NCBI GenBank assembly: GCA_020850535.1
Contig: JADZEM010000058.1
Location: 1-61,858 of the forward strand
Origin: Chloroflexota bacterium
GTDB taxonomy: Bacteria; Chloroflexota; UBA6077; JACCZL01
Length of the DNA: 61,858 nt
Direction: 5' to 3'
Shown: positions 38,816 through 47,222 of the stretch, piece after piece
How the letters are laid out: each line of letters begins with the position of its first letter
Numbering within the stretch: position 1 is the first letter of the stretch
Position numbers and translations under genes: made by a program
The notes under the pieces: generated by a model
What the model saw: only the letters and a program-made list of their open reading frames with translations
Database searches by the model: none
Told to the model about the DNA's origin: nothing

Positions 38816-38825
38816 GGCCGAGGCG
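38816..38825 (+). repeat. Left 10-bp flanking direct repeat of copy C
   Basis: GGCCGAGGCG lies directly before the left terminal repeat of the element and is repeated exactly at 39043-39052 directly after its right end. This is what a target-site duplication from transposition looks like. Confidence 0.8.
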
Positions 38826-39042
38826 CAGGACGATTGCATGATCTCTGGTGTTCCCGAAGACGGTGAATCGGGCGGTCAGGGACTGAAGTCCCCGCCTACC
38901 GTCATGCAGTCGCTGCGCGACGAAGGATCGGATCAACCATCGACACGCGAGACAGGAGCGTCGCAGAGCGACAGCATGATGGTAGGCGGGGACTTCAGTC
39001 CCCGACGAGGTCGCAGGACGTGCTTGTCATGCAATCGCCCTG
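38826..39042 (+). mobile_element. Nested palindromic element, copy C (complete, MITE-like)
   Basis: A complete 217-bp copy. Terminal inverted repeats are CAGGACGATTGCATG and CATGCAATCGCCCTG. The inner arms are GGGACTGAAGTCCCCGCC and its mirror ending TCAGTCCCCGAC. Innermost are CAGTCGCTGCGCGAC and a decayed facing copy. The TGGTGTTCCCGAA block near the left end sets orientation. There is no open frame, so any transposase must be supplied in trans. It fills the 380-bp gap between gmd and the next gene. Confidence 0.8.
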
Positions 39043-39052
39043 GGCCGAGGCG
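39043..39052 (+). repeat. Right 10-bp flanking direct repeat of copy C
   Basis: An exact repeat of GGCCGAGGCG from 38816-38825, touching the right terminal repeat of the element. Confidence 0.8.
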
Positions 39053-39080
39053 GCCTGTCCCCTCCCCCTGAGTTTCTCGC

Positions 39081-39692
39081 TCAGCCCTTCGGCAGATTGC
39101 CGCTCGACCGTTCAGGCCGGGCGAGTGCGGCTTCCAGGTCGGCCGGGAAGCGCGCCAGCACCCAGGCGGCGTCGAGCGGCCGGCGTCGGTAGTCCTCGCC
39201 GCCGAATTTGACGTAATCGCGGGTCTTCACGTCCATCGGCAGGTTCGCTTCGATGGGGAAGTAGCGATTGTGGTGGTCAATCAGCTCGTTGATCTGGCTG
39301 AAGTCGATGCCGTCCACAACCCGCTGCCACTCGGCGGCGAACCGCCTGGCGTTGCCCCGCGCCTTGCGAGCCGCCGTGCGCCACGACAGTGCAAGCTGCT
39401 CGTCGGCGGCGTCGGTCAGCTCGTGGATGCGCTTCAGGCGGCGGGACCAGGCCGGCGCGCCGCCGACCGCCAGTGCCCGAACGCGGTCGTCCAGCGAGAT
39501 CAGCGAGCTGGGGATGTGCTCGCTGAGGTTCGTGCCGTCACCCGGGGTGGGCGGCATCTCGGCGATGCGCGCCTCATCCTCGTGCTGCCTGCGCGAGAGC
39601 CGTCTCGAGATCCGTCCGCCGGTCAGCGGCCCGAACAACGCGCCCATGTCTTGCATGGACGGAGGATACCGCGACGGGGCAAATCCCGTCAT
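39081..39692 (-). CDS. Hypothetical protein, helical, unknown
   Basis: Up to 203 aa, of unrecognised family. The N-terminus is basic (ISRRLSRRQHEDEA). A middle segment around LSWRTAARKARGNARRFAAEWQ forms a long amphipathic helix. The C-terminal part has the well-spaced aromatic and charged residues of a folded domain (HHNRYFPIEANLPM, YVKFGGEDYRRRPLDAAW). Composition and third-base GC fit a real gene. No signal peptide or membrane segment is seen. The start could also be ATG 39656; neither has a clear Shine-Dalgarno. It is probably co-directional with the RDD gene 22 bp upstream. Confidence 0.6.
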   Translation of the reverse strand: MTGFAPSRYPPSMQDMGALFGPLTGGRISRRLSRRQHEDEARIAEMPPTPGDGTNLSEHIPSSLISLDDRVRALAVGGAPAWSRRLKRIHELTDAADEQLALSWRTAARKARGNARRFAAEWQRVVDGIDFSQINELIDHHNRYFPIEANLPMDVKTRDYVKFGGEDYRRRPLDAAWVLARFPADLEAALARPERSSGNLPKG

Positions 39693-39714
39693 GAGTATGC
39701 TGGGCCGCCGGATC

Positions 39715-40170
39715 CTACTTCGTGGCGATCACCAGCGTCTTGGCGATCTTGTCGTGCCAGCCCTGCTTGTTGCGGTCGAAGAGGATCCACAGGAAGCCCA
39801 GGTAGCACACAATCGCCGACACCCACTGCCCGACGATCTGGCGCAGCGCCATCCGCCAGAAGCCGACGGGTGCGCCGGTGTCGATCTTGATGACCTGCAG
39901 CCCCATCATCCACTTGCCGGGCGTCAGGCCGTAGGCCCACATCCCCAGCACGACCGCTGAGTAGGAGAAGAGTCCGGCGTAGGTCAGGATGCCCAGGAAG
40001 ATGAGCACCGTCAGCATCAGGTCGCTCGGCATGCTCGGCAGGCTCGCCGAGGCGACCGACGACGCTGCCGCCACCGGGATCATGATGATCGCCGGCACGA
40101 GGCCGTCCAGCAGGATGGCGGCCAGCCGCTTCAGCGGGCTGCCCAAGGGCGGCTGGCCGTTCAGCTCCAT
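39715..40170 (-). CDS. RDD family membrane protein
   Basis: About 151 aa with three or four membrane segments. The RDD family (PF06271) pattern is clear: LKRLAAILLDGLVPAII near the start (Arg and Asp of the name), TPGKWMMGLQVIKIDTG, and a final WILFDRNKQGWHDKIAKTLVI with the second Asp. Some members act in ion transport or stress; most are uncharacterised. ATG 40170 has GGAGGAG about ten bases upstream. It stands next to the unknown 39081 gene in one direction. Confidence 0.85.
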   Translation of the reverse strand: MELNGQPPLGSPLKRLAAILLDGLVPAIIMIPVAAASSVASASLPSMPSDLMLTVLIFLGILTYAGLFSYSAVVLGMWAYGLTPGKWMMGLQVIKIDTGAPVGFWRMALRQIVGQWVSAIVCYLGFLWILFDRNKQGWHDKIAKTLVIATK

Positions 40171-40247
40171 CACGCGCACACTCCTCCAGCGCTCCACATC
40201 CACGGCAAGACGCCGTTCTCAGGGCGACCTGCCTGCAGGCAGAGGGT

Positions 40248-40295
40248 ACACCACCGCCGTGCCCGCCGCATATGCAAACGGGCAGACGGTGGTGT
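40248..40295 (-). terminator. Two-part hairpin between the VIT/VWA and RDD genes
   Basis: Stems ACACCACCG/CGGTGGTGT (9 bp) and TGCCCG/CGGGCA (6 bp) are stacked with a small internal loop. It lies 118 bp after the VIT/VWA stop on the minus strand. There is no T-tract, so termination is only likely. Confidence 0.4.
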
Positions 40296-40412
40296 GGTCG
40301 CTCGCAAATGTCGAGTCGCTGCAGGATGCGAGCAGCCAGGGGCCGGCGTCACCGAGCTGGCCCGCATCTCGGCTCAGGATGCGGGGTTCACTCAGGCACG
40401 ATCTGGCCGACG

Positions 40413-43127
40413 CTAGCTGAGGTACACCTCCATGGTGGGCGCGCCGGCGGCCCAGGCCCCGCCCGAGTCGAGGAGCACCAGCCGCACCACGCCGGCCGGG
40501 TCCCGACGGATGTTCAGCGGGCGCGCGCCACCCTGACGCAGCAGGTCGGCCAGGCGCACCCGGGCGCGAGGCGTTGTCAGGTCGTCCACGAAGAGCGCCA
40601 GCACGAGACCGCCGTCCATCGGTGCGCTGCCACCGATCCGTACGCTGAGCCGCGAGAGCAGGTTGCTGCTGGCGAGCCGCGCTGGATGCTGCGTCGAGTC
40701 GAACAGCAGGGCCTCGCCGTTCACGAGCTGTGGCGTGCCCGCGAACACTGGCGCGGCCGGCGGCTGAGACTCGGAGACGCGGCGGCCGGGGCTTGCAGGC
40801 CCGTGCGGCGTGCCCCCATCCCTGCCGGATGCCGTCTTGCGGAGGCGGCCGGCCAGCGACCGGGCCGCGTCGAGCGGCGTACGAGCGAGCGCCGACATGT
40901 CTGGCAGGCTGCTTCCAGGGGCTGCACCCGGTGTCGGTGGCGACATCGGCGGGGGCGAGGACGCCGAGCGACTGACGGGGCTGTCGTCCGACGAATCGTA
41001 CGAGACGGCTTCCTCCATCACCGCCCCGTCATCTACGTCGGGTGGTGCGGCGAACGTCACGGGCATCGGGGAGGCCCGCATCGCCATGAAAGCTGCGCCC
41101 CCGCCGCTCAGCGCGAGGCGGGGCATCAAGAAGCTCTCGGACCAACCGTGCGCCAGCGCGCTCGCCACCACGACCGTGCCGGCGACCTTCGCGCCCGCCT
41201 CAGCCCGCGTCGCCACGAATGAGGTGGCCGAGCTGGCGATGCCGTAGGCCAGCGACTCCCGCACCAGCAGGCTGCGGAGCGCATCCGTCAACTCGCCGCG
41301 CGCGTTCTCGGCGTAGACCGGTGCGGAGCCGGCCACGAGCGCGGCCGGGTCGTAGCCCAACTGCCGCAGGCGCTCCTCCTGCGCGATACCCGATGTCTGG
41401 ATCAGTTCGATGTCGAGCACGCGACGCGCCCCGAAGAGGGCTGCGACGGCCGGCCTGGAGGCCGCGCCCTCAGATCGAGCGGTCTCGGCAAGCGGCTCGC
41501 CGTCAGCGAGCAGGCGCAGGTGTGGCGTCTCGCTGTGCCCGTGTTCCACTCGTCCTGCCACCCAGACCGCCCGGCCGGCCGGCAGATCGCCCAGGTCGAT
41601 CTGGCTCATTCCGCGCGCCGGGTCCACCGTGACGCGCCGTCCGGCCGCCTGAACCGCCGTGCCGGCGACCTCGACGGTCAGGTTGCGGACGACCGGTGCG
41701 GCCCAGTCGGTCAGGATCTCGTCCAGCGCCGAGGCGATGTCGTTCTCGGCGGGGTTGCTGGTCAGGAAGCGGGCGATGCCGCCACCGCGCTCGGCAAGCT
41801 CGTTGGCGAGGCCGTCGTTCGGCGCGGCGTCGATGCAGAGGACGTCCACCCGGCGCCGGGCGACCTCGCCGGCCTCCCGCTCGACCAGCGCCAGAATCCG
41901 ACCGGCGTCGCTGACCTGGGCGTCGGTGACGATCAGTACGTGCCGGGCGCGACCCTCTGCGTCGCGGGGCTGTCGGAGGGCCTGCTCCAGCGCCACACCA
42001 AGCTCAGTACCTCCGCTGTCGCGGTGGTTGACCAGAAACTCGCGCGCCTGCCGAACGGTGCGCTCGTCGCCGCGCACAGGTCCGCGCGCGAACCAGCGAG
42101 TCGTGGAGTGGAACAGGCCGAGGTTGAACGAGTCGGCGGGCGTCAGGCCGGCCAGCAGGTTCTGCACCGCCCAGTCGGCGGCCTCCCACTTCGGACCCTC
42201 CATCGAGCCGGAGTGGTCGATCAGCAGGATCAGCTCACGCGGCAGCAGGGCCGTGGCGGCCCCGGACGCCGGCGGGGAGACCAGTGCCAGGAAGCACGAG
42301 GCCTTGCCCTCGGGCAGGGCGTGCCGCAGCACCTGGAACGATGGCCGGCCGGCCTGTCGCCGCGGCTGCCAGGTCAGCACACAATCGCGGTCCGGGATCA
42401 CCTCGCCGTCGCGCAGGCGGATGCGGAGCCGTCCCTCGCCAGCCTCAACGGCCAGCGGATGCGTCGGGCTGGCGACCTGTTCGGCGGCCTCAACGGTCAG
42501 GTCGAGTGCGAAGCGGTGACCGGGGTCGCGCAGGAGGGCGAACGGCTGCCCATCGGCTGCCGACGACCCGCGTTCGTCGCCGCGCACGTAGCGCGGCACG
42601 GTCGTCAGCGGGAGACGCAGGCTCCAGCCGTCGCCCTCGGCGTGCGCGAGCTGCGTGTAGGACGTGCGGACGGTCACGTCTTCTCCAGGCTTGACGCCCG
42701 TTACCTGGAGGGTGAAAACGTCTGGCGCCTCTCGGCTGAGCAGCGTCGCCTGTCGGCCCTCGTCACGGGCGCGCTTGTACGTCTCCTCGGCCTGCTGGCG
42801 CTCGGCAAGCTCGGCCTGGATGCTCGTCTCGCCGAACTGGACGCTGACGCCGGTGATGGCAGCGTCGCCGGGCAGCGGGAAGCGGTAGGCCGCCTCGATC
42901 GGCTCGGCGGACACCTCCGCGCCGAAGCGAAAGCGCTGCACGAGCTGGAGCGCGGCGACTGGCCCTGCGATCTCGCCAATCAGGTCGGTGCGCTGGAGAG
43001 GCACAAACTGGCGAAGCTGGCCGGTGGCGGAGTCTGGCCGATCTGGCCGGGGGATGATCTCCAGGACGGGGAAGCCGTCCGGACGGGCGTTCTCAAACGT
43101 GCGAGGATTGAACACCTGGGCCTCCAC
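40413..43127 (-). CDS. VIT and von Willebrand factor A domain protein
   Basis: A 904-aa protein. Residues about 40-170 form a VIT domain (vault/inter-alpha-trypsin), seen in AAYRFPLPGDAAITGVSVQFG and the ETYKRARDEGRQATLL hallmark. Residues 295-480 are a VWA domain with the MIDAS motif DHSGS (about 304-308), the Thr in GGTELGVAL and the Asp in VTDAQVSD, so metal binding should be intact. The region after 640 is disordered, Pro/Ser-rich, then ends in a small beta domain. There is no signal peptide or membrane anchor. VIT-VWA proteins are common in soil bacteria, with no defined role; protein-protein or matrix adhesion is the usual guess. Confidence 0.85.
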   Translation of the reverse strand: MEAQVFNPRTFENARPDGFPVLEIIPRPDRPDSATGQLRQFVPLQRTDLIGEIAGPVAALQLVQRFRFGAEVSAEPIEAAYRFPLPGDAAITGVSVQFGETSIQAELAERQQAEETYKRARDEGRQATLLSREAPDVFTLQVTGVKPGEDVTVRTSYTQLAHAEGDGWSLRLPLTTVPRYVRGDERGSSAADGQPFALLRDPGHRFALDLTVEAAEQVASPTHPLAVEAGEGRLRIRLRDGEVIPDRDCVLTWQPRRQAGRPSFQVLRHALPEGKASCFLALVSPPASGAATALLPRELILLIDHSGSMEGPKWEAADWAVQNLLAGLTPADSFNLGLFHSTTRWFARGPVRGDERTVRQAREFLVNHRDSGGTELGVALEQALRQPRDAEGRARHVLIVTDAQVSDAGRILALVEREAGEVARRRVDVLCIDAAPNDGLANELAERGGGIARFLTSNPAENDIASALDEILTDWAAPVVRNLTVEVAGTAVQAAGRRVTVDPARGMSQIDLGDLPAGRAVWVAGRVEHGHSETPHLRLLADGEPLAETARSEGAASRPAVAALFGARRVLDIELIQTSGIAQEERLRQLGYDPAALVAGSAPVYAENARGELTDALRSLLVRESLAYGIASSATSFVATRAEAGAKVAGTVVVASALAHGWSESFLMPRLALSGGGAAFMAMRASPMPVTFAAPPDVDDGAVMEEAVSYDSSDDSPVSRSASSPPPMSPPTPGAAPGSSLPDMSALARTPLDAARSLAGRLRKTASGRDGGTPHGPASPGRRVSESQPPAAPVFAGTPQLVNGEALLFDSTQHPARLASSNLLSRLSVRIGGSAPMDGGLVLALFVDDLTTPRARVRLADLLRQGGARPLNIRRDPAGVVRLVLLDSGGAWAAGAPTMEVYLS

Positions 43128-43259
43128 GGGCGTGTTGACGCACGGTGCTGGCCGCGCAAAAGACGATGGGTCTCGACAGTACGCCTGGCTACCCGCATGC
43201 CTGCGCTCTCACTGCGAGACGCCGGCCGCCGCCGAAAAGATCCAATTCCGGATCGTAGA

Positions 43260-43283
43260 GCAGCGCCCGCTGCAGGGCGCTGC
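43260..43283 (-). terminator. Hairpin after the endonuclease/phosphatase-fold gene
   Basis: GCAGCGCCC and GGGCGCTGC form a perfect 9-bp stem around GCTGCA, 37 bp past the stop of the minus-strand gene ending at 43320. The T-run is weak and some distance away, so it is a probable rather than certain terminator. Confidence 0.45.
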
Positions 43284-43319
43284 AAGGAATGCACCTCGGC
43301 GGCCAGAATCTCGCAGGGA

Positions 43320-44129
43320 TCAGGGACGCACCGAGATCAACATCGGGAGGTGGTCGGAGACCTCGACGTCCGGGACACGGAACGACGCAATGTCCAGTCC
43401 TGGCGTGGCGAACGCGAAGTTCGCGTGCTTCTGCTCCTGGGGGGTGCCGTAGTACGGATTCAGTTTACTGCGCGTCGTCTCGATGGCGTACTCGGCGATC
43501 AGGTTGCGCCGGCCGTACTCCAGGAGGCGCACGCTGAGCGTCTCGGCCAGCAGGTTGAAGTCGCCGACCAGTAGGGCGGGGCCGCTGTGGCGGTCCATGA
43601 CGCGCCGAATCGCCCGGGACTGCTCCAGGCGTTCCTCGTTGTCGAGCTTCGTGCCCGGACGCGCCATGCCGTGAAAGTTCGCAATCAGGAAGCCGCCGCT
43701 CGGGCCCCTGACCCGGATCCACTGGAGCTTGCGCGCCGTTCTGAACACGCCCGGCACGGCGTCGAGCGTGTCGTCGTGCACGATGATCGGCTCGCAGCCC
43801 CGGTCGACGATCGGCAGACCTCGGCGGACAAAGGTCGCCAGCCCGAACGGAACGTGAATCGGTGGCAGACCGTCGGCGCGGGGCTGGTCCCACGACACCA
43901 CGGTGTCGAAGCGGCCTTCGAACTCGTGAAGGGTGGTCGAGAGTTCGGCGTAGAGGTCCGTGCGAAAACCACAGTCGAGCGGTACATTGGCGGAGGCGTG
44001 TAGGATCTCCTGGAAGCAGAAGACATCGGTGGTGTCGGCCTGCTGGCGGAGGAACCACAGCAGCGGTTGCAACACTTTTCCGCCCCAGGTGTTGAGCGAG
44101 ACGATCCGTAGAGGCTGCGCGTCGACCAT
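43320..44129 (-). CDS. Endonuclease/exonuclease/phosphatase (EEP) family protein
   Basis: About 269 aa with the EEP fold (PF03372). The order of catalytic motifs is intact: SLNTWGG (Asn), CFQEIL (metal Glu), NFHGMARPG, GDFNLL (Asp and Asn) and the closing SDHLPM (Asp-His). Such enzymes cleave phosphodiester or phosphomonoester bonds in DNA, lipids or inositol phosphates. There is no signal peptide, so it should be cytoplasmic. The substrate is not predictable. The start is taken at ATG 44129 because similarity begins there; ATG 44177 is open as well. Confidence 0.82.
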   Translation of the reverse strand: MVDAQPLRIVSLNTWGGKVLQPLLWFLRQQADTTDVFCFQEILHASANVPLDCGFRTDLYAELSTTLHEFEGRFDTVVSWDQPRADGLPPIHVPFGLATFVRRGLPIVDRGCEPIIVHDDTLDAVPGVFRTARKLQWIRVRGPSGGFLIANFHGMARPGTKLDNEERLEQSRAIRRVMDRHSGPALLVGDFNLLAETLSVRLLEYGRRNLIAEYAIETTRSKLNPYYGTPQEQKHANFAFATPGLDIASFRVPDVEVSDHLPMLISVRP

Positions 44130-44374
44130 CCTCGATCCGTCACAGTGGAGTTGTACGCTGGAGTGTGCGCCGGTCATCGTGGGGGAGCCTGACGCCTCAC
44201 CAGAAGCGTACAGGAATACAGACGCGTCACAGATTTCGTGACCGAGCCGTGACCGGCAGGTTTTTGCGACACCGTTGTCAGAAGGCTCCGTTTACAGTTG
44301 TTGATGAGCGCGGTTCTGTCACGTTGGACGGACACGAAGCTGGCGCATCGGACGATGGGTAGGAGGTTCCGGAG

Positions 44375-44965
44375 ATGCAAAGAGTGTGGCGAGCTTTGGC
44401 TGCGCTGCTCCTGCTCGGAGCGCCGGTGCTCTTGGCGCCGACGGGGATCGTGATGGCGGCCGGCGATCTTGCGCTGCAGGGAGCGAGCGTGCTCTCGCCG
44501 GCGGCCGGTATCAACAACGACGATCCGGACGAGCTGTGCCGGAGCGGCAACCCGCGCAAGCAGAAGAAGTGCCGCTACAACGGCTGGGACAACGACAACG
44601 CCTGGACGACGGGCGGCGGCCCGGACGCGCGCTCGATTGGCTCCGCGCGGAGCGGCCTGACTGTCGAGCTGTGGCGCTCGAATGAGTGGCCCAAGGCGAA
44701 CTCCAACCTGACGCTGGCGGTGAAGGGGGATCAGGCCCCGATCTCGCAGGTGTCCTGGCGGGCGGTCGGTCCGACCGCCGACGATCCGGCTGGCGACGAC
44801 ATGGCCCATCGCGGTGAGCAGACCTACGATTGTGCCGGGGCTGTCCCGTGCGCGTTCGCCTGGAATGTCGTCCCGCGCTACTCAGGCTACTATGCCGTCT
44901 ACGCGAAGGTTCGCGACACGTCCGGCAACGAAGCGGAGCTGGTCTGGAAGTTCACCGCCGACTAG
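44375..44965 (+). CDS. Secreted protein of unknown function
   Basis: A 196-aa protein with a classical Sec signal (basic MQRVWR, then a hydrophobic stretch, cleavage near MAAG at about 29). The mature part has four cysteines, at ELCRSGN, KKCRYNG, TYDCAGA and VPCAFAW, probably two disulfides. A beta-sandwich-like end contains YYAVYAKVRDTSGNEAEL, a pattern typical of Ig-like or cadherin-like domains. Family unknown. AGGAGG lies eight bases before the ATG, a strong ribosome site suggesting good expression. It is a single gene with its own hairpin after the stop. A surface or extracellular role follows from the signal. Confidence 0.68.
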   Translation: MQRVWRALAALLLLGAPVLLAPTGIVMAAGDLALQGASVLSPAAGINNDDPDELCRSGNPRKQKKCRYNGWDNDNAWTTGGGPDARSIGSARSGLTVELWRSNEWPKANSNLTLAVKGDQAPISQVSWRAVGPTADDPAGDDMAHRGEQTYDCAGAVPCAFAWNVVPRYSGYYAVYAKVRDTSGNEAELVWKFTAD

Positions 44966-44989
44966 CCTCGGCGCCGACCGTGCTTTGAG

Positions 44990-45018
44990 GATGCCGAGGC
45001 TCCAGGGGTCTCGGCATC
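44990..45018 (+). terminator. Hairpin after secreted protein gene
   Basis: GATGCCGAG and CTCGGCATC form a perfect 9-bp stem with an 11-base loop, 24 bp after the stop codon. There is no U-tract beyond TGGTCG, so it is a terminator-like hairpin only. Confidence 0.5.
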
Positions 45019-45073
45019 TGGTCGCTGAGCGTACTCCGCGATAGATCCCGGGGTCCGGGACACAGGAGCGACA

Positions 45074-45922
45074 ATGAAGTTCGGCCTCTTCGGCCTGCAT
45101 CGCGGCGCGAACGCTGATCCCGACGTGCTTGCCCGTCGTGCACGGCTCGCGGAGGATGCCGGCTTCGAGTCCCTGTGGCTCGGCGACCACATCATGCTGC
45201 CGTTCGGCGCGCAGGCCCTCCCGACGTTGCCCGCCGATCAGCCGCGCCTTGAGGTGGTGGTGGCCCTCGGCTACCTTGCCGCCGTCACCTCGCGGGTCCG
45301 ACTCGGTCTCGGCGTGATCGTGCTGCCGCAGCGCCAGCCGGTCCTGCTGGCGAAGCAGCTCACCACCGTTGACGTGCTCTCTCGCGGCCGGCTGATCTTC
45401 GGGATCGGTGTTGGCTACCTCGAACCAGAGCTGGAGTCGCTCGGCGCATCTCTGGCCGATCGAGGTGCGCGAACGGACGAGTACCTTGCCGCCATCCGCG
45501 CGATCTGGGCCGCCGATGCCCCGGACGTCGACGGTCGGTATGTGCGCTTCGCCTCGGTGATGCAGCGCCCGCTGCCAGTGCAGCGGCCACACCCGCCGAT
45601 TGTCGTCGGTGGCAGCTCGAGGCCGGCCTATCGGCGTGCCATCCTCGCCGCCAACGGGTTCTACGGCTCGAACTATACGGTCGCGCAATCCGAGTCGGTG
45701 CTGCGCGAGATCCGGGCGTTGGCCGCGTCGCTGGATCGCCCGCCCGCTCTCGGCGACCTGGAGATCACCGTCACGCCAACAGAGCCGATGACCCTCGATC
45801 TTGCGCGCCAGTACGCGGCGCTTGGCGTGGACCGGCTGCTGCTCCAACCGCGCGATCTCGACGGTCCCGAGGTCGAAGCGCTGATCGCGATGGTCGGCGA
45901 GACCCTGGTCGGCCGGGCGTAG
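45074..45922 (+). CDS. LLM-class (F420/FMN-dependent) oxidoreductase
   Basis: A 282-aa luciferase-like monooxygenase family protein. MKFGLFGLHRGANAD, AEDAGFESLWLGDHIMLP and LGLGVIVLPQRQPVLLAKQLTTVDVLS are hallmarks of the family. They are followed by FGIGVGYLEPELESLG and a C-terminal PPIVVGGSSRPAYRRA. Length and pattern fit the TIGR03619 group of F420-dependent enzymes, in which hydride passes between F420 and an organic substrate. Actual cofactor use is inferred. CAGGAG lies six bases before the ATG. There are no F420-synthesis genes in the window. Confidence 0.88.
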   Translation: MKFGLFGLHRGANADPDVLARRARLAEDAGFESLWLGDHIMLPFGAQALPTLPADQPRLEVVVALGYLAAVTSRVRLGLGVIVLPQRQPVLLAKQLTTVDVLSRGRLIFGIGVGYLEPELESLGASLADRGARTDEYLAAIRAIWAADAPDVDGRYVRFASVMQRPLPVQRPHPPIVVGGSSRPAYRRAILAANGFYGSNYTVAQSESVLREIRALAASLDRPPALGDLEITVTPTEPMTLDLARQYAALGVDRLLLQPRDLDGPEVEALIAMVGETLVGRA

Positions 45923-45943
45923 CGCCCCGATCCCCGGTGCCTT

Positions 45944-46573
45944 TCAGGATGGCAAGTCTGCTCGGGCCTCATCGAGCGTGGGCAGCGGTCGGCGCCAGAG
46001 CCACTCTATACGGAGACTGAGCCCAGGCAATACCGTCGATGTGTAGATGCCGGTTGGACTCGGCTCGATACGACGATACCGGCCATCTTCTTGGAGCACA
46101 AAGAATCGGGCCTCGTCGCGCAGTTCGTCGATGATCCAATACTCAGGAACGCCTGCCTGCTCGTATTCAAGAAGCTTGTCGCGACCATCCCGCACGATGC
46201 TGTCTGGCGAGACAATCTCCACCACCAGGTCAGCGGGACCATCGACATATGTGCGCTGAAGCCGATGGAGGTTCTGGTTTGCCACAAACAGCAGGTCAGG
46301 CTCACGTCCACTCGGGCGCGTTGGCAGGTGCATCAGCGTCGGTGGAAGGTAGAGGCGTCCCAGGCGAAATCGGTCGATGTATGTCCCCAGCCAGAGCGTG
46401 AGAAACGTCAGGATGTCCTGATGACCGAGGTTTGATGGCGACATCTCGACAATTTCTCCATCGACCCACTCGGCTCGTCGGTCCTCATCGAGCCAGTCGT
46501 GGAAATCTTCAAAAGACATCAGCGGCGGCTCGTAGCGGCTCGGAGATCGCCGCTCGTTGGAGTGAATCGCCAC
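45944..46573 (-). CDS. Uma2 family endonuclease (DUF820), copy 1
   Basis: A 209-aa protein with a PD-(D/E)XK nuclease-like fold of the Uma2 type (PF05685). Conserved pieces are RAEWVDGEIVEMSP, GREPDLLFVAN with the catalytic Asp, VVEIVSPDS with the Glu, and LLEYEQAGVPEYWIID. Function in vivo is unknown; the family is very abundant in Cyanobacteria and Chloroflexota. GTG 46573 is chosen because GAGGAGG lies seven bases upstream. A long frame upstream runs into a transposase remnant and is not part of this gene. A paralogue starts at 47861. Confidence 0.87.
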   Translation of the reverse strand: MAIHSNERRSPSRYEPPLMSFEDFHDWLDEDRRAEWVDGEIVEMSPSNLGHQDILTFLTLWLGTYIDRFRLGRLYLPPTLMHLPTRPSGREPDLLFVANQNLHRLQRTYVDGPADLVVEIVSPDSIVRDGRDKLLEYEQAGVPEYWIIDELRDEARFFVLQEDGRYRRIEPSPTGIYTSTVLPGLSLRIEWLWRRPLPTLDEARADLPS

Positions 46574-46644
46574 GGACAGACCTCCTCGACCGCGAACTGC
46601 TTCTCTGAAGCGTACCATGGGGCATGCCAGGGTCACACGACAAA

Positions 46645-46672
46645 GGTCGCGAGACCCGTACGTCTCGCGACC
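46645..46672 (-). terminator. Hairpin near transposase remnant
   Basis: GGTCGCGAGAC and GTCTCGCGACC form a perfect 11-bp stem around CCGTAC. On the minus strand it is followed by TTTGTCG. It lies between the transposase remnant and Uma2 copy 1 and may be the terminator left over from the insertion sequence. Confidence 0.45.
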
Positions 46673-46918
46673 TCGTTCGTTCAGCTCTGGCAGTGTTGCT
46701 AGGAGAAGCCCGGCCGACAACCGGGTCTGATGAACGCGGTTTGCAGCGATCTGAGCTGCGGACTGCGTGACGTGGTTAGGGAGGATCGGAACGCGGTCGG
46801 AACGTTGTCGTGCCACCCGGAGGCGAGCGGGCCCGTCATGGCGACTCGGAGCAGCCCCAAGAGGCCCAGGCACAGCCCAACGGCAGGCAGATGCGGGTCG
46901 ACGGGCAGTTGCTGGTGG

Positions 46919-47128
46919 CAGCGCGAGCAGGCTTGGCGGCACGCTCGGCCCGTCGTTGTTCAGCACGTACAGCCCGGCGAACGCCTCATCGTCGAACAAC
47001 TCCCCACGCTGGCTCGCCAGCCACCCGTAGAAGCTGTCCCGTCCCACGAACGCCCTGTACACTGTGTCCGCCTCAAACAGCACATGCTGTGGCCCGCGCT
47101 TCCCGGCCTTTCCGCTTCCCTCACTCAC
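46919..47128 (-). pseudogene. Transposase N-terminal remnant (IS1182-like)
   Basis: The first 70 codons after ATG 47128 read like the N-terminus of IS1182-type transposases: DTVYRAFVGRDSFYGWLASQ, RGELFDDEAFAGLYVLNN and PSVPPSLLAL. After that the similarity stops and the frame turns into low-grade Arg/Pro-rich sequence that runs on into Uma2 copy 1. The catalytic DDE part is absent, so this is a dead fragment. The interval 46574-47222 between the two Uma2 genes holds this remnant, the hairpin at 46645 and nothing else I can read. Family assignment is from memory of the pattern. Confidence 0.62.
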
Positions 47129-47222
47129 CTGACCGGTTGCTTTATCCTACCCGGCCAGCACCCCGCCCCGGTAGCCTACCTTCCGGCCGGGCTTCCTCAA
47201 GCGCCGAGCCTGAACCGCCGTG

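Noticed and set aside
46574-47128. A single 394-codon gene covering the transposase remnant and Uma2
   Set aside because: The front 70 codons are transposase-like, the middle is low-complexity, and Uma2 has its own strong ribosome site at GTG 46573.
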